A stretch of DNA of 63,154 nucleotides from Rhizobiales bacterium 63-22. Lineage in GTDB: Bacteria; Pseudomonadota; Alphaproteobacteria; Rhizobiales; Rhizobiaceae. The position numbers were made by a program, and so were the translations under genes. Positions 15,918 to 26,647 of this stretch are shown here, piece by piece; within the stretch, counting starts at the first letter, position 1, and each line of letters opens with the position of its first letter. The notes beneath the pieces were generated by a model. It did no database searches, was not told where the DNA came from, and saw only the letters and a program-made list of their open reading frames with translations. Location of the stretch: NCBI GenBank assembly GCA_001898995.1, contig MKVZ01000004.1, positions 307,415 to 370,568 of the forward strand, given 5' to 3'.

Positions 15918-17270
15918 CTACTGCCTTTCCCTCTTCGGCAAGCGTACGGTGAAGGTCGATCCCTCACCGAGCTGCGAGCGCACCACCAGCCGCCCGCGGT
16001 GGCGCGTGAGGATGTGCTTGACGATCGCCAGCCCCAGCCCCGTCCCCTTGTGGGAGCGGCTCGTCTCCACGTCGATGCGGTAGAAGCGCTCGGTCAGGCG
16101 CGGCAGGTGCTCGGCGGCGATACCGGGCCCGAAATCCTGCACCGAGGCGACGACTTCCGGCGTGCCGCCGCTGCCGTCCTCCTCCAGCCTTATGACGACC
16201 CTGCCGCCCTGCTGACCGTATTTGCAGGCATTTTCGACCAGATTCTGGAAAACCTGTATCAGTTCGTCGCGCGCGCCCGTCACGAAAAGCGGTTCGTCCG
16301 GCAAGTGACGCTCGACGGCGACCTCAAGCCCGGCGGCGAGCGGCGCCAGCGTGTCGGCAACATGGTTCAGGACCGATACCATGTCCACGGGATCGCTCAC
16401 CGGCAAATGGGCGCGCATCTCCAGCCGCGACAGCGACAGGAGGTCGTCGATCAGGCGCGACATGCGCTCGGCCTGTTTCTGCATGATGCCGAGAAACCTG
16501 TCGCGGGCGGCGGCATCGTTGCGCGCCGGCCCCTGGAGGGTCTCGATGAAGCCATGCAGCGAGGCCAGCGGCGTGCGCAGTTCGTGGCTTGCATTGGCGA
16601 CGAAGTCGGAGCGCATGCGGTCGATGCGCCGCGTCTCGCTCTGGTCGCGGAAGACGAGCGCGAAAAACTCCGGCCCGCCCAGTTCCCCCGGCTGGTCCGC
16701 CCGCTGGCCCACCTGCCGGCTTGTGTCCGGCAGGGCCATGACCGTGGCCCTGTACCAGCGGTCCACCGGCACACGCTCGAAATAATCGATGCCGCGCGGC
16801 TGGCCGTCGGCCATGACGCCCTGAATGAGCGCGTGCATTTCCGGGGCGCGGAAGCGCAGATAAAGCGCGGTGCCGTTTTCCAGCGACTGGAAGATGTCGC
16901 GCGCGGCGGTATTGGCAAACAGAACCGTGCCGCCGCGATCGAAGAAGATCATCGGATCGGAAAGCAGATCGGCGAGGCGCTCGCCGGAAAGGCCCGCCAT
17001 GTCGTTGGCCGGACCGGTCCCGGCCCGCGCCTGCGCCGCGTCGGCGGCGCGGCTCTGGGCCGCCACCCACACCGCACCGGTGACGACCAGCGCCAGCATG
17101 CCGGCGCGAAACCAGAACGGCTGGTCGAGCGCCATGACGCAGACCGCCAGAACGATGCTCGCCACGAGCACGCCCTTGGCCCGCCACAGAGGCGCCAGCA
17201 GCGGCACCCCTTCCCCCGATGGTTCTTTGGCGCGGCTTTTTTCTTCCTTCATCCTCTTTCCTTCGGACAT
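15918..17270 (-). CDS. phoR: PhoR-like phosphate-regulon sensor histidine kinase
   Basis: Inner-membrane kinase expected to phosphorylate PhoB under phosphate limitation. The 450 residues comprise two N-terminal membrane helices (about 32-70), a PAS domain (about 95-215), a HisKA dimerisation domain with His229 in NASHELRTPLASLHG, and a HATPase_c domain with ENACKYG (N box), DFGPGI (G1) and KGTGLGLAIVKHIL (G2). Stands alone here; in many relatives it heads phoR-pstSCAB-phoU-phoB. Divergent from ppk2. A different sensor of the same subfamily cannot be excluded. Confidence 0.85.
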   Translation of the reverse strand: MSEGKRMKEEKSRAKEPSGEGVPLLAPLWRAKGVLVASIVLAVCVMALDQPFWFRAGMLALVVTGAVWVAAQSRAADAAQARAGTGPANDMAGLSGERLADLLSDPMIFFDRGGTVLFANTAARDIFQSLENGTALYLRFRAPEMHALIQGVMADGQPRGIDYFERVPVDRWYRATVMALPDTSRQVGQRADQPGELGGPEFFALVFRDQSETRRIDRMRSDFVANASHELRTPLASLHGFIETLQGPARNDAAARDRFLGIMQKQAERMSRLIDDLLSLSRLEMRAHLPVSDPVDMVSVLNHVADTLAPLAAGLEVAVERHLPDEPLFVTGARDELIQVFQNLVENACKYGQQGGRVVIRLEEDGSGGTPEVVASVQDFGPGIAAEHLPRLTERFYRIDVETSRSHKGTGLGLAIVKHILTRHRGRLVVRSQLGEGSTFTVRLPKRERQ

Positions 17271-17354
17271 TCGCCGCCGAAATAGCGCGCGACGTCTTTA
17301 CGCGGCTTTCCAACAGCCCATATCATGCTTTCCTGTAAACGAAAGGGGGCCGCC

Positions 17355-18299
17355 ATGCGTGACAGTTCCAAGACAGCGCACAAGAAGAAAGACGATAAAA
17401 AGAAAGATACGGCCAAAAGTGAAATCCACGTCAAGCCGATCAAGGTCACGATCGGCGGCGAGACGCGCAAATTCGACATCGCGGAGCGCAAGCTTCCCGG
17501 CTGGATCGACGACCGTGCGCTGCAATCGGGCGGCTATCCCTATCCCGCCAAGATGAAGACGGACGAATACGAGGCGACGCTGACGCGGTTGCAGATCGAA
17601 CTGGTCAAGATGCAGGACTGGTTGCAGGATAAGGGCGAGCGCGTCGTCAGCATCTTCGAGGGACGAGACGCCGCCGGCAAGGGCGGCACGATCTTCACAG
17701 TCCGGGAATATATGAACCCGCGCAGCGCGCGCAACGTGGCGCTGCCCAAGCCGACCGAAACCGAGCGCGGCCAATGGTATTTCCAGCGCTATGTGACGCA
17801 TTTCCCCACGGCCGGCGAATTCGTGACCTTCGACCGCTCCTGGTACAACCGCGCCGGGGTGGAGCGGGTGATGGGCTTCTGCACGCCGGCGCAGGTCGAG
17901 GCGTTCCTGACCGAGACGCCCTATTTCGAGCGCATGCTGGTGACGGACGGCATCCACCTGTTCAAGTTCTGGCTCGATATCGGGCAGGAAATGCAGCTCA
18001 AGCGATTCCACGAGCGCTATCACAGCCCGCTCAAGAACTGGAAGTTCTCGCCCATGGACGTGGCCGGCATCACGCACTGGCACGACTATACCGCGGCGCT
18101 GCATGCCATGCTGGAGCGCACCGACAGCGGCTATGCGCCGTGGACGGTGGTCCGCTCCAACGACAAACGGCGCGCGCGGCTTGCGGCGATCCGCCGTATC
18201 CTGCTGACGCTCCCCTATGCGGGGCGCGATCTGGAAGCCATCGGCCCGGAAGACCCGTCCGTCATCGGGCGCGGAACGGCGTTCCTGACGCCTTCGTGA
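17355..18299 (+). CDS. ppk2: Polyphosphate kinase 2
   Basis: PPK2 family kinase that transfers phosphate between polyphosphate and nucleoside di- or monophosphates. It has 314 residues, class I length. The Walker A-like [13 protein letters not shown], the lid-region segment and [34 protein letters not shown] are typical. The N-terminus is lysine-rich ([10 protein letters not shown]). The start has a GAAAGGGGGC ribosome site. Its last 85 bp overlap the end of the glycosyltransferase gene on the opposite strand. Confidence 0.93.
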   Translation: MRDSSKTAHKKKDDKKKDTAKSEIHVKPIKVTIGGETRKFDIAERKLPGWIDDRALQSGGYPYPAKMKTDEYEATLTRLQIELVKMQDWLQDKGERVVSIFEGRDAAGKGGTIFTVREYMNPRSARNVALPKPTETERGQWYFQRYVTHFPTAGEFVTFDRSWYNRAGVERVMGFCTPAQVEAFLTETPYFERMLVTDGIHLFKFWLDIGQEMQLKRFHERYHSPLKNWKFSPMDVAGITHWHDYTAALHAMLERTDSGYAPWTVVRSNDKRRARLAAIRRILLTLPYAGRDLEAIGPEDPSVIGRGTAFLTPS

Positions 18300-20125
18300 G
18301 AAGCGGTTGCCGGCCGGTGCGGCGTCTTCTCCCATAAATGCGGTTCGCGCATGAGCTGCCACAGGGCGCGCCATGCTGAAAGCGAGATCAGAAGCCAATA
18401 GACCGGTATGGCCGCCAGATAGGCATAGCCACGCCGTTCCGACGGCTCCATGGCCTTGCGGCCGAGGACGTAGAAGCTCGTATAGGCGAGCAGGAGATTG
18501 ACCGCGTCGAGCGCAAGCAGCCAGGCCATATGCGGCGAAAGCGGCGAAAGCACCGCCGTCGAGGCCAGCCCCGCCAGCGTGACCAGCATCAGCGGATGCA
18601 GCAGGGCGGAGCAGATGATGCCGGCCATGTAAATCTGGCTGATGGCGAAGCGCCGGCCGCCAAGCTGGCGCAGCGTATCACCGGGATGACGGCTGTGGAC
18701 GAGCCATGTCTGCATCCAGCCCTTGATCCAGCGGGTGCGCTGCCGGCGCCAGACGTCGTAGCTCTCCGGCGCATCCTCGATGGTGCCGCGCGCGATGACG
18801 CCGATGCGGTAGCCGAAGCGGGCCAGACGCACGCCCAGTTCCGCATCCTCGGTGACGTTGAAGGCGTCCCATCCGCCGACCGCTTCCAGACAGGACTTGC
18901 GGAAATGGTTGGACGTCCCGCCGAGCGGAATGACCAATCCGTTCGTGGACAGCCAGGGCAGCAGGCCGCGAAACAGCGCCGCATATTCGAAAGCGAACAT
19001 GCGCGTGAGCAGATTGCGGCGGAAATTGCCGATGATGAGCGGCGCCTGAACGCAGGCGAGCGTCGGTCCACCGTCCCGAAACGCCTGCCATGCCTCAAGC
19101 AACTGATCGGGATGCGGGCGATCTTCCGCGTCGAACACCGCCACGATCTCGCCGCGCGCGAACTGGAGCGCGTAGTTCAGCGCCTTGGGCTTGGTGCGCG
19201 GTCCGTCTGGCGGCACCACGATCACCTCGAAATGCGCAGGCAAGGCATACCGATCGATCTCCGCGCGGGTCTCGCGATCGTCTTCTTCGCAGACGAGCTT
19301 GATGTCCAGCTTGCTGCGCGGCCAGTTGATGCGGCCAAGGGCGGCAATGAGCTGGCCCACGACCTCATGCTCGCGGTAAAGCGGAACCAGAACGGAATAG
19401 ACCGGCATGGCATACGGGCTGTCGGACGGCAGGGCGGAAAAGCGCAGGCGCCGGCAGCGCGCGGCGGCCAGAAGCCGGATCATGACACAGCCGAAGAAGA
19501 GCACGGTCAGCACGACATGCGCGGCGAGAAGCGTATGATGCGGCAGGAAGGCCATGCCGGCAATCAGACTGGAGACCGCCAGCGCGATGAAGAACGCCTG
19601 CGACGTTTCGAGCACCCGCGCGGCGGAAAAGGATGGTGGCGTCATGCTGTGCGCACGGGCGATGAGGTCCATGCGATATTGCCGGCGCATGACCTGAGCC
19701 AATGCCGTCGGCGTGCAGATGCGTATCCGCTGGCGCAGGCATGGCACGGTGCGGAGATAATCCCGCAACCGACCGATGCGGTCCTCACGCGGCGCGATGT
19801 AGAAATAAACCCCGCCCTGTGTCCGCACGACCAGCACCTGTCCGATATCCCTGAAGATGGCGAACAGTTCCTCGCCCGACAGGATGATGCGCAGCGGCGC
19901 GATCTCCGCGCAGAATTCCAGATCGAGCAGGTCCGCGATTGCCGCATAGACAAGCGCTTCCGTCATACCGCGCTGATGAACGAGTTCACCGCAGAAGGAG
20001 GTCCCGTTCAGGATCGCCGCACTGTAGGCGCGCAAAAGCACACCGCGCGGGACGTCGCGACGTTCCAGCCGCGCGGATATGGCGCTGCACAATTCCAGAT
20101 CGAAGCCCGCCGCCCTGTTCTTCAT
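18215..20125 (-). CDS. Membrane-embedded family 2 glycosyltransferase (cellulose-synthase-like)
   Basis: Probable processive exopolysaccharide glycosyltransferase of 636 residues. It has an N-terminal GSPII_E/MshEN-like region (about 1-150, [17 protein letters not shown]), two membrane helices, and a GT-A domain with [30 protein letters not shown] (DxD), [11 protein letters not shown] and [11 protein letters not shown] (QxxRW-type). C-terminal membrane helices follow. The start was chosen for its GGGGAGTATC ribosome site. The product is unknown. It is divergent from the binding-protein gene across an AT-rich spacer. Confidence 0.85.
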   Translation of the reverse strand: MKNRAAGFDLELCSAISARLERRDVPRGVLLRAYSAAILNGTSFCGELVHQRGMTEALVYAAIADLLDLEFCAEIAPLRIILSGEELFAIFRDIGQVLVVRTQGGVYFYIAPREDRIGRLRDYLRTVPCLRQRIRICTPTALAQVMRRQYRMDLIARAHSMTPPSFSAARVLETSQAFFIALAVSSLIAGMAFLPHHTLLAAHVVLTVLFFGCVMIRLLAAARCRRLRFSALPSDSPYAMPVYSVLVPLYREHEVVGQLIAALGRINWPRSKLDIKLVCEEDDRETRAEIDRYALPAHFEVIVVPPDGPRTKPKALNYALQFARGEIVAVFDAEDRPHPDQLLEAWQAFRDGGPTLACVQAPLIIGNFRRNLLTRMFAFEYAALFRGLLPWLSTNGLVIPLGGTSNHFRKSCLEAVGGWDAFNVTEDAELGVRLARFGYRIGVIARGTIEDAPESYDVWRRQRTRWIKGWMQTWLVHSRHPGDTLRQLGGRRFAISQIYMAGIICSALLHPLMLVTLAGLASTAVLSPLSPHMAWLLALDAVNLLLAYTSFYVLGRKAMEPSERRGYAYLAAIPVYWLLISLSAWRALWQLMREPHLWEKTPHRPATASHEGVRNAVPRPMTDGSSGPMASRSRPA

Positions 20126-20164
20126 GATACTCCCCAATATTCCCCAGCAAGTATTCACACGCAC

Positions 20165-20310
20165 ACAGAGACAATATATATTTCACTTTATTTTCAGTAA
20201 TTAATTTATAAATATCTATATTAGTCATTTCTAAGTAAACTATTCTTTATAGCAAAGCACACTTTTTCAAAAAACAACAGTTTTTATAATGACCGGGAAG
20301 TCCTGACGGC
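20165..20310. other. AT-rich intergenic region
   Basis: A stretch strikingly richer in A and T than anything nearby (for example ATTAATTTATAAATATCTAT). It separates the divergent glycosyltransferase and periplasmic-binding-protein genes. Probably it holds both promoters, perhaps with binding by a nucleoid protein or a Ros/MucR-type regulator. No gene seen. Confidence 0.5.
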
Positions 20311-20351
20311 CGTTAACGCGAAATTATGATGGAGGTTATAAAAGCCGGACG

Positions 20352-21227
20352 ATGAAACGCCGTCTTTCAAGCCTGATCCTCATGACCTGCTGGCTGTGGG
20401 CCGGCACCGGACTGGCGTCGCAAACCGCACCCGGCGGGCAGCCGGCCGCGCCCGGCTATCTGAACCTTCCCGATTTCCTGAACCCGAAGGAGCGCCTGCC
20501 GCTCCCCTCGTTGCAGGGGCTCAACCGCCTGCGCTTCATCACCACAGTGGATTTTCCGCCCTTCAACATGCTCGACGACCGGGGTCAATTGTCCGGCTAC
20601 AATATCGATCTGGCGCGGGCGCTATGCCGCCAGCTCGGCATCGCCGACATATGCCAGATCGAAGCAGCACCTTGGAGCGAACTGGAAAGCCGGCTTGGCG
20701 CGGGCGAGGCCGATGCGATCATCGGCGGACTGCGCCCGACATCGCAAAACCGGCAGAGCCTGATCTTCACGCGCAGCTATATGCGGCTGCCCGCCCGCTT
20801 CGTCACGCTCAAGGCGGCGGCGTTCACCCAGCCCGCTGCTGCCGCCACGCGCGGCAAAACGGTCGGCGTCGTCGCCGGCACGGCGCATGAGCAGATGCTG
20901 AAAGCCTATTTTCCGCAGGCCGACGCGAAGCCGTACCCCGACCGGGCCGCCATGCTGGCCGCCCTCAAGGACGGCAAGATAGCGGCCGCGTTCGACGACG
21001 GCATGACCCTGTCGTTCTGGTTGAACAGCGGGGCAAGCGGCAATTGCTGCACCTTCACAGACGGTCCCTATCTTGCGCCGCAATATCTGGGCGACGGGCT
21101 TGCCATCGCCGTCACGCAGCAGAACGCGGCAATCGCCGCCGCGCTCGACAATGCCTTTCAGGCCCTGCAGCAGCAGGGCGTGCTGACCGAGCTTTACCTG
21201 CGCTATTTCCCGACCGGGTTCTACTGA
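20352..21227 (+). CDS. Periplasmic substrate-binding protein (SBP family 3)
   Basis: A 291-residue exported solute-binding protein of the polar-amino-acid/opine type. Signal peptide at 1-22 (LILMTCWLWAGTGLASQ), then a proline-rich linker, then the SBP_bac_3 fold: LRFITTVDFPPFNMLDDRGQLSGYNIDLARALC, DAIIGGLRPTSQNR, and the VGVVAGTAHEQML second lobe. No permease or ATPase genes are adjacent, so it may be a sensor/orphan binding protein. Ligand unknown. Divergent from the glycosyltransferase, which may point to a shared role in envelope signalling (inference). Confidence 0.8.
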   Translation: MKRRLSSLILMTCWLWAGTGLASQTAPGGQPAAPGYLNLPDFLNPKERLPLPSLQGLNRLRFITTVDFPPFNMLDDRGQLSGYNIDLARALCRQLGIADICQIEAAPWSELESRLGAGEADAIIGGLRPTSQNRQSLIFTRSYMRLPARFVTLKAAAFTQPAAAATRGKTVGVVAGTAHEQMLKAYFPQADAKPYPDRAAMLAALKDGKIAAAFDDGMTLSFWLNSGASGNCCTFTDGPYLAPQYLGDGLAIAVTQQNAAIAAALDNAFQALQQQGVLTELYLRYFPTGFY

Positions 21228-21245
21228 CGCCGTTCCCCCATGACA

Positions 21246-21276
21246 AAGGCCCCGCCTTGCGGCGAGGTCCTTGGTT
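21246..21276. terminator. Probable bidirectional terminator
   Basis: AAGGCCCCGCC (21,246-21,256), loop TTGC, GGCGAGGTCCTT (21,261-21,272) form a nearly perfect hairpin between the convergent binding-protein and RND genes, followed by GGTTTT on the plus strand. Confidence 0.65.
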
Positions 21277-21303
21277 TTCCGTGGCCCGAAAAGACCTTGA
21301 GCG

Positions 21304-24300
21304 CTAGATATCGCCGCTCTCGGGCCGGACCTCGTCGTCTTCCTCCGGCTTCTTCGGATCCTTCCACGCGATCAGACGGTAGAACATCGGGATGAAGAAG
21401 GTGGCGATCAGGGTCGCCGCCAGCATACCGCCGATGACGCCGGTACCGATGGAGTGACGGCTCGCGGAACCCGCACCAGTGCTGATCGCCAGCGGCACAA
21501 CGCCGAACACGAAGGCGAGCGAGGTCATCACGATCGGGCGGAAGCGCAGCCGTGCGGCCGACGCCGCCGCCTCGATGGCCGATTTGCCGGTTTCGCGTTC
21601 CAGCACGGCGAATTCCACGATGAGGATCGCGTTCTTGGCCGCAAGCCCTATCAGCGTCACCAGGCCGATCTGGAAATAGACGTCGTTGGTGAGGCCGCGC
21701 AGATCGGTCGCCAGCAGCGCGCCGAACACCGCGAAGGGCACGGCGGTGATGACCGCGAGCGGCAGGCTCCAGCGTTCGTACTGGGCGGCGAGGATCAGGA
21801 ACACCATGACGAGACCGAAGATCATGGCCTGCGTGCCCGCGCCGCTGGTGGTGATTTCCTGATAGGCCGAGCCGGTCCATGCGATCTGGTAGCCCTGCGG
21901 CAGCACCTTCGCGGCGACTTGCTGCATGGCCTTGATCGCGTCGCCCGACGTATAGCCGGGCGCGGGATTGCCCGTCACCTTGGCCGCGTTGAAGCCGTTG
22001 AAGCGCTCCATCTGGTCGGGACCGACGATGCGCTTGACCGTCACCAGCGCGTCGAGCGGGATCATGCTGCCGGAATTGGCGCGCACGAACACATGCTTGA
22101 GGTCGGTCGGATCGCGGCGGAATTCGGCTTCCGATTGCAGGTTGACCTGATAGTTGCGGCCGAACAGCGTGAAGTCGTTCACGTAGAGGCTTCCGAAGGT
22201 CGCCTGCATGGCGGCGAAGACCGAATTGATCGGCACGCCCATCGCCTTCGCCTTCACACGGTCGAGGTCGATGTCGTATTGCGGCACGTTCGGATCGAAG
22301 GTCGTGCGCACGCCCGCCAGTTCGGGCCGCTTCGATGCCGCGTCGACGAGCAGCTTGGTGGCGTTGGTCAGCGAGGCTATTCCGCCGCCGGTGCGGTCCT
22401 GCACATAGAGTTCGAAGCCGCCGGTGGTGCTGAGGCCGAGGATCGGCGGCGGGTTGAAGGCAAGAACCAGCCCGTCTTGTATGCCCGCATTCGCAGCCAT
22501 GATGGCGCGGGGCAGATTGCGGGCGTCTTCGGCGGCTGTGGTGCGCTGCTTCCAGTCCTTGAGCATGATGAACATCGTGCCGGCGCTTGTTTTCAGGCCG
22601 CCGGACAGGAGGTCGAAACCGGATACACCAAAGACGTGTTCCACGGCCGGCAGCTTGCGGATATTCTCGCTCGCCTGATCGACGACCGCGCTCGTGCGCG
22701 ACAGCGAGGCGGCCGACGGCAGGACGGCGACGCCGAACACGAAGCCCTGATCCTCATCCGGCAGCAGCGAGCCCGGAACCTTCTGGAACAGATAGGCCAT
22801 GCCGCCGATTATGCAGGCGAAGATGATCAGGCCGACGGCGACGCGCTTGAGGAAAAAGCGCACGCCCCAGCTATATCCCGCCGTCACCCGCTCGAAGAAG
22901 CGGTTGAAGAGGCGGAAGGGCAGCATCGGCTCCTGATGGCCGGGCTTGAGGATGAGCGCGCAGAGCGCCGGCGTCAGCGTCAGCGCCACGAGGCCCGACA
23001 GCACGACCGAGATCGCGATGGTAACGGCGAACTGCTTGTACATCTGGCCGACGAGGCCGCCCATGAAGGCCACGGGAATGAACACGGCGCACAGCACCAG
23101 CACGATGGCGATGACCGGCCCCGTCACCTCGCCCATGGCCTTGATGGCGGCCTTGCGCGGCGACAGTTTTTCCGTCGTCATGATGCGCTCGACGTTTTCG
23201 AGCACCACGATGGCGTCGTCCACCACGATGCCGATGGCGAGCACGAGGCCGAACAATGTCAGCAGATTGATGGAGAAGCCCAGCACATACATGCCCGCGA
23301 AGGTGCCGATGATGGATATCGGCACCGCTATGACGGGAATGAGCGTGGCGCGCCAGTTCTGGAGGAAGATGAAGACCACCAGAACCACGAGGACGATGGC
23401 CTCGATGAAGGTGTGGATCACCTCCTCGACCGAGACCTTGATGAACCTGGTCGTGTCGAAGGGAATGGAATAGTCGATGCCGGCGGGGAAGCTGACCTTC
23501 AGCTCGTCCATGCGTTTCTGGACGAGCTCCATCGTGTTGAGCGCGTTGGCGCCCGGTTGCAGGTAGATGGCGATCGGCACCGCCGGGGTGCCGTCGAGAT
23601 TGCTGTCCACCAGATAGCTTCTGGTGCCCAGTTCCACCCGCGCCACGTCCTTCAGGCGCAGCGTGGCGGCATTCTTGTCGGAACGAAGGATGATGTTCTC
23701 GAAGGCGGCGACGTCCGGCAGGCGGCCCTGCGTGGTCGCCGTATAGGTGAACGGTCCCTGATGAGGATCGGGCTGGTCGCCGAAGCGGCCGGCGGCGAAC
23801 TGCGCGTTCTGCTCCTGAATGGCGGCCTGCACGTCGCTCGGCGTCAGATTGTACTGGGCGAGCCTGTCGGGGCGCAGCCAGATGCGCATCGAATAATCGA
23901 TATTGCCGAGCAGATTGACGTCGCCCACGCCGGGAATGCGCTTGAGATCGTCAACAACGTTGAGCAGCGCATAGTTGCCGACATAGGTGCGGTCATAGCG
24001 TCCGCCCTTGGCGAACATGGCCACCATGCCCAGAATGGTGGTCGAGCGCTTGGCCACGGTGACGCCGAGGCGCTGCACGTCCTGCGGAAGCTGCGAGGTG
24101 GCGCGCTGCACGCGGTTGTTGACGTCGATGGTGGCCTGATCCGGGTCGGTGCCGAGCGCGAAGGTCACGGTGAGCTGCATGGTGCCGGAGCCGAGGCTCG
24201 ACGACTGCATGTAGATCATGTTCTCGACGCCGTTGATCTGCTGTTCGAGCGGCGCGGCGACGGTCTGCGTCATGGTCTCGGCGCTGGCGCCGGGATAGGT

Positions 24301-24441
24301 CGCGCTGACGACCACCTGCGGCGGCGTCAGTTCGGGATACTGCGCGACCGGCAGGATGCGGATGCAGACGAGGCCTGCCAGCACAATGACGATCGAAATG
24401 ACCGCCGCGAAGACGGGACGGTCGACAAAGAACCTGTTCAT
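21304..24441 (-). CDS. bepE: RND multidrug efflux pump inner-membrane subunit (AcrB/BepE-like)
   Basis: Proton-driven HAE1-type exporter of 1045 residues, the standard length, with twelve membrane helices and two large periplasmic loops. N-terminal [23 protein letters not shown], the proton-relay Asp pair in [16 protein letters not shown] on TM4, and [12 protein letters not shown] on TM10 are visible. It overlaps the adaptor gene by 4 bp. In Brucella the pump BepDE sits next to its TetR repressor BepR as here, so I use that name; equivalence is inferred from layout only. The outer-membrane TolC/BepC is not in the window. Confidence 0.85.
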   Translation of the reverse strand: MNRFFVDRPVFAAVISIVIVLAGLVCIRILPVAQYPELTPPQVVVSATYPGASAETMTQTVAAPLEQQINGVENMIYMQSSSLGSGTMQLTVTFALGTDPDQATIDVNNRVQRATSQLPQDVQRLGVTVAKRSTTILGMVAMFAKGGRYDRTYVGNYALLNVVDDLKRIPGVGDVNLLGNIDYSMRIWLRPDRLAQYNLTPSDVQAAIQEQNAQFAAGRFGDQPDPHQGPFTYTATTQGRLPDVAAFENIILRSDKNAATLRLKDVARVELGTRSYLVDSNLDGTPAVPIAIYLQPGANALNTMELVQKRMDELKVSFPAGIDYSIPFDTTRFIKVSVEEVIHTFIEAIVLVVLVVFIFLQNWRATLIPVIAVPISIIGTFAGMYVLGFSINLLTLFGLVLAIGIVVDDAIVVLENVERIMTTEKLSPRKAAIKAMGEVTGPVIAIVLVLCAVFIPVAFMGGLVGQMYKQFAVTIAISVVLSGLVALTLTPALCALILKPGHQEPMLPFRLFNRFFERVTAGYSWGVRFFLKRVAVGLIIFACIIGGMAYLFQKVPGSLLPDEDQGFVFGVAVLPSAASLSRTSAVVDQASENIRKLPAVEHVFGVSGFDLLSGGLKTSAGTMFIMLKDWKQRTTAAEDARNLPRAIMAANAGIQDGLVLAFNPPPILGLSTTGGFELYVQDRTGGGIASLTNATKLLVDAASKRPELAGVRTTFDPNVPQYDIDLDRVKAKAMGVPINSVFAAMQATFGSLYVNDFTLFGRNYQVNLQSEAEFRRDPTDLKHVFVRANSGSMIPLDALVTVKRIVGPDQMERFNGFNAAKVTGNPAPGYTSGDAIKAMQQVAAKVLPQGYQIAWTGSAYQEITTSGAGTQAMIFGLVMVFLILAAQYERWSLPLAVITAVPFAVFGALLATDLRGLTNDVYFQIGLVTLIGLAAKNAILIVEFAVLERETGKSAIEAAASAARLRFRPIVMTSLAFVFGVVPLAISTGAGSASRHSIGTGVIGGMLAATLIATFFIPMFYRLIAWKDPKKPEEDDEVRPESGDI

Positions 24442-25652
24442 TGCTTGCCTGCCGCCTGTTGCTTTCCGGCGTCCGTGGACGATGCCTGCTTCTTGCCTGC
24501 TGCAGCCGCGTCGACGGGCTGTACCTTGCCGCCGGGCACGACCTTGATGACGCCCTCGGTGACCACACGGTCGCCGGGATTGAGGCCCTTGCCGATGAGC
24601 CAGTCATTGGCAAGCTCGCGCGCCACCGTGACCGGGCGCAGTTCGACACTGTTGTCCGGCTTCACCACATAGACGAACTGCATCTGCGGGGCCTGCATCA
24701 GCGCCGCCTTGGGAATGGTGATGCCGTTCTTGACATGGATGCCGAGGATCACGGCGCGGACGAACTGGCCGGGAATCAGCACATGGTCGGGGTTCTGCAC
24801 CACGGCGCGCGCGCCCAGCGTTCCGGTTTCGGTGTCCAGCGTCGCGGAGGTGAAGTCGATGGTGCCCTCGTGGTCGTAGGGCTGGCCGTCGCCGAAAAGA
24901 ACCTTGATCTTCAGCTTGCTGGAATCCTGCCCCGTCGCGCCGACCTCGGCGCGCAGCTTGCGGATCTCGGCAGCTTCCTTGTCGGTGAAGGAGAAATTCA
25001 CATAGACAGGGTCGAGTTGCGTGATCGAGGTCAGCAGGCTGGACGAGGCGTCGGTGCCGATCAGGCTGCCTTCCGACACCTGTTCGAGGCTGGTGATGCC
25101 GCTGATGGGGGCCGTCACCTTCGTATAGCTCAGATTGAGCTGTGCTGTGCGCAATTGCGCCTTGGCGGCGTCAACGGCGGCCTTGTTGAGATCGCGGGTG
25201 GCGAAAGCCGCATCGCGCACGGATGCGCTCTGCACCTTCTGGATGACGAGTTGCTCGGCGCGCTCGGCGTCGCGGATCGACTGCTGGTACTGGGCCTGCG
25301 CCTGCGCGACCTGCGCCTGCGCCTTTTCCAGATCCGCCTGATAGGGCGCGGGATCGATCTCGAACAGCACGTCGCCGGCCTTCACCTCGGTGCCTTCGAC
25401 AAAATTGCGGTGCAGCAGGATGCCGCCGACGCGTGCGCGCACCTGCGTGTCGCGATAGGCGCTGACGCGCGCCGCATATTCATAGGTCACGGGCACATCG
25501 TGCGGCTGGATCGTCTCCACCGTCACCTGGGGTGGCGGCGGCGTGCCGCCGCCCGGAGCCTGCGCGAGGACCGGCTGTCCCGCAAAGACAAGAAAAGCGG
25601 CACCAGCCGCGAAAAGCCGAATGGAACGGTTCAGGGTCATGTTCAGCATCAT
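24438..25652 (-). CDS. bepD: RND efflux periplasmic adaptor (AcrA/BepD-like)
   Basis: Membrane-fusion protein of 404 residues linking the RND pump to an outer-membrane channel. Signal peptide without a lipobox cysteine ([16 protein letters not shown]), barrel-sandwich halves ([20 protein letters not shown] and [19 protein letters not shown]) around a coiled-coil hairpin rich in Gln/Ala ([21 protein letters not shown]), and a beta-barrel with [12 protein letters not shown]. Alternate starts lie at the paired ATGs. First gene of the pump operon. Confidence 0.88.
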   Translation of the reverse strand: MMLNMTLNRSIRLFAAGAAFLVFAGQPVLAQAPGGGTPPPPQVTVETIQPHDVPVTYEYAARVSAYRDTQVRARVGGILLHRNFVEGTEVKAGDVLFEIDPAPYQADLEKAQAQVAQAQAQYQQSIRDAERAEQLVIQKVQSASVRDAAFATRDLNKAAVDAAKAQLRTAQLNLSYTKVTAPISGITSLEQVSEGSLIGTDASSSLLTSITQLDPVYVNFSFTDKEAAEIRKLRAEVGATGQDSSKLKIKVLFGDGQPYDHEGTIDFTSATLDTETGTLGARAVVQNPDHVLIPGQFVRAVILGIHVKNGITIPKAALMQAPQMQFVYVVKPDNSVELRPVTVARELANDWLIGKGLNPGDRVVTEGVIKVVPGGKVQPVDAAAAGKKQASSTDAGKQQAAGKQ

Positions 25653-25696
25653 GGCGGGAATCGTCCTTGCGGTCGCGCGACGCGGCCAGTTAAACA

Positions 25697-25712
25697 TACA
25701 TGCGTGCTTGTA
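25697..25712. promoter_or_regulatory. Probable TetR operator between bepD and bepR
   Basis: TACATGCGTGCTTGTA is a palindrome with TACAtGC/GCtTGTA half sites, recalling the AcrR operator of E. coli. A minus-strand TTGACT (25,733-25,738) with TTTACA (25,709-25,714) would place the bepD -10 box next to it, so repressor binding should block the pump promoter. Confidence 0.55.
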
Positions 25713-25845
25713 AACACGGAAAAGGGTGCTATAGTCAATCACCTTATAAAATTTTTCACGAATGAGTTATCTAAAAAGCCAATCGGACAGGTGTAGGGGC
25801 GGCCATGACATGGCCGGAGGCCTTCCGGTCGTTGCGGGATGGAAT

Positions 25846-26484
25846 ATGCGCAGAACCAAAGCCGAGGCCGCCGAAACGCGGGAAGGCATCCTCGTCGCCG
25901 CCGAGCAGGTCTTCCTCGAACGCGGCGTCAATCAGGCGACGCTGACCGAGATCGCCACCCAGGCTGGCGTGACGCGCGGTGCAATCTATTTCCATTTTCA
26001 CGACAAGCGCGACATCTTTCAGGCGATCATCGGCCGTGCGCGGTTTCCACAGGAGGAAATCATGTTGCAGGCGGCCTGCTGCAACCATCCCAACCCGCTC
26101 AATATCCTCGAAGAATCGATCGTGGCGGCGCTGGAACTGTTCGCGACCGACGAGCGGCAGCAGACGATCTTCATCATCATCAACGAACGCTGCGAATATG
26201 TCGGCGAATTCGCGCCGGTGATCGAGCGCCTGCGCGAGGTTCGCCGCAATGTGGGCTCGCTCTTCACCGGGCTGCTCGCCATCGCCGAGCGCCGTGGGGA
26301 ACTGTCGGGGGAATGGACCGCCAGCACGGCGGCTGCGGTGCTGCTGGCGCTGGTCGGCGGACTGCTCAACGAATGGCTGCGCAGCGAAAAGAGTTTCGAT
26401 CTGGTCGCCTGCGGCGGCAAGGCGGTCCACACGATGCTTCGGTCCCTGCGCGCCGGTACAGGGGCTGCGGGCAAGGCCGTCTGA
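25846..26484 (+). CDS. bepR: TetR family repressor of the RND pump (AcrR/BepR-like)
   Basis: A 212-residue regulator with N-terminal HTH (TLTEIATQAGVTRGAIYFHFHDKRDIFQAII) identical in layout to AcrR/TtgR, and a ligand-binding C-terminal domain of the TetR_C_2 type (RQQTIFIIINERCEYVGEF, LLALVGGLLNEWL). The start MRRTKAEAAETR is the normal family N-terminus; an upstream ATG would add an unconserved tail. Divergent from the pump operon, as expected for a local repressor released by drug ligands. Confidence 0.88.
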   Translation: MRRTKAEAAETREGILVAAEQVFLERGVNQATLTEIATQAGVTRGAIYFHFHDKRDIFQAIIGRARFPQEEIMLQAACCNHPNPLNILEESIVAALELFATDERQQTIFIIINERCEYVGEFAPVIERLREVRRNVGSLFTGLLAIAERRGELSGEWTASTAAAVLLALVGGLLNEWLRSEKSFDLVACGGKAVHTMLRSLRAGTGAAGKAV

Positions 26485-26523
26485 GCGCAGGAGAGATCGC
26501 GGGTCGAATCGGAGCACTTTAAT

Positions 26524-26543
26524 TTACGCTTACGTCAATGTAA
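26524..26543. promoter_or_regulatory. Imperfect palindrome upstream of fadD (LiuR/FadR-like)
   Basis: TTACGCTTACGTCAATGTAA is centred on ACGT with 14 of 20 symmetric positions. It resembles operators recalled for MerR-family LiuR regulators of acyl-CoA metabolism. Position about 105 bp before fadD fits control of that gene; identity is inference. Confidence 0.4.
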
Positions 26544-26647
26544 CTCTTGCGAAGGGATGAAAACTCGATCACATTGCATGATAGGGAGCATGGATGCGCG
26601 GCGGGCGAAACCATGTCAGAACGGGCGGAGCGATCCGGGGAGAAGGC

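Noticed and set aside
21454..24672. Open frame of 1072 codons on the plus strand antisense to the RND pump
   Set aside because: High-GC antisense shadow. The translation is dominated by His, Arg, Asp and Gly with no domain, while the minus strand is a perfect AcrB-type protein.
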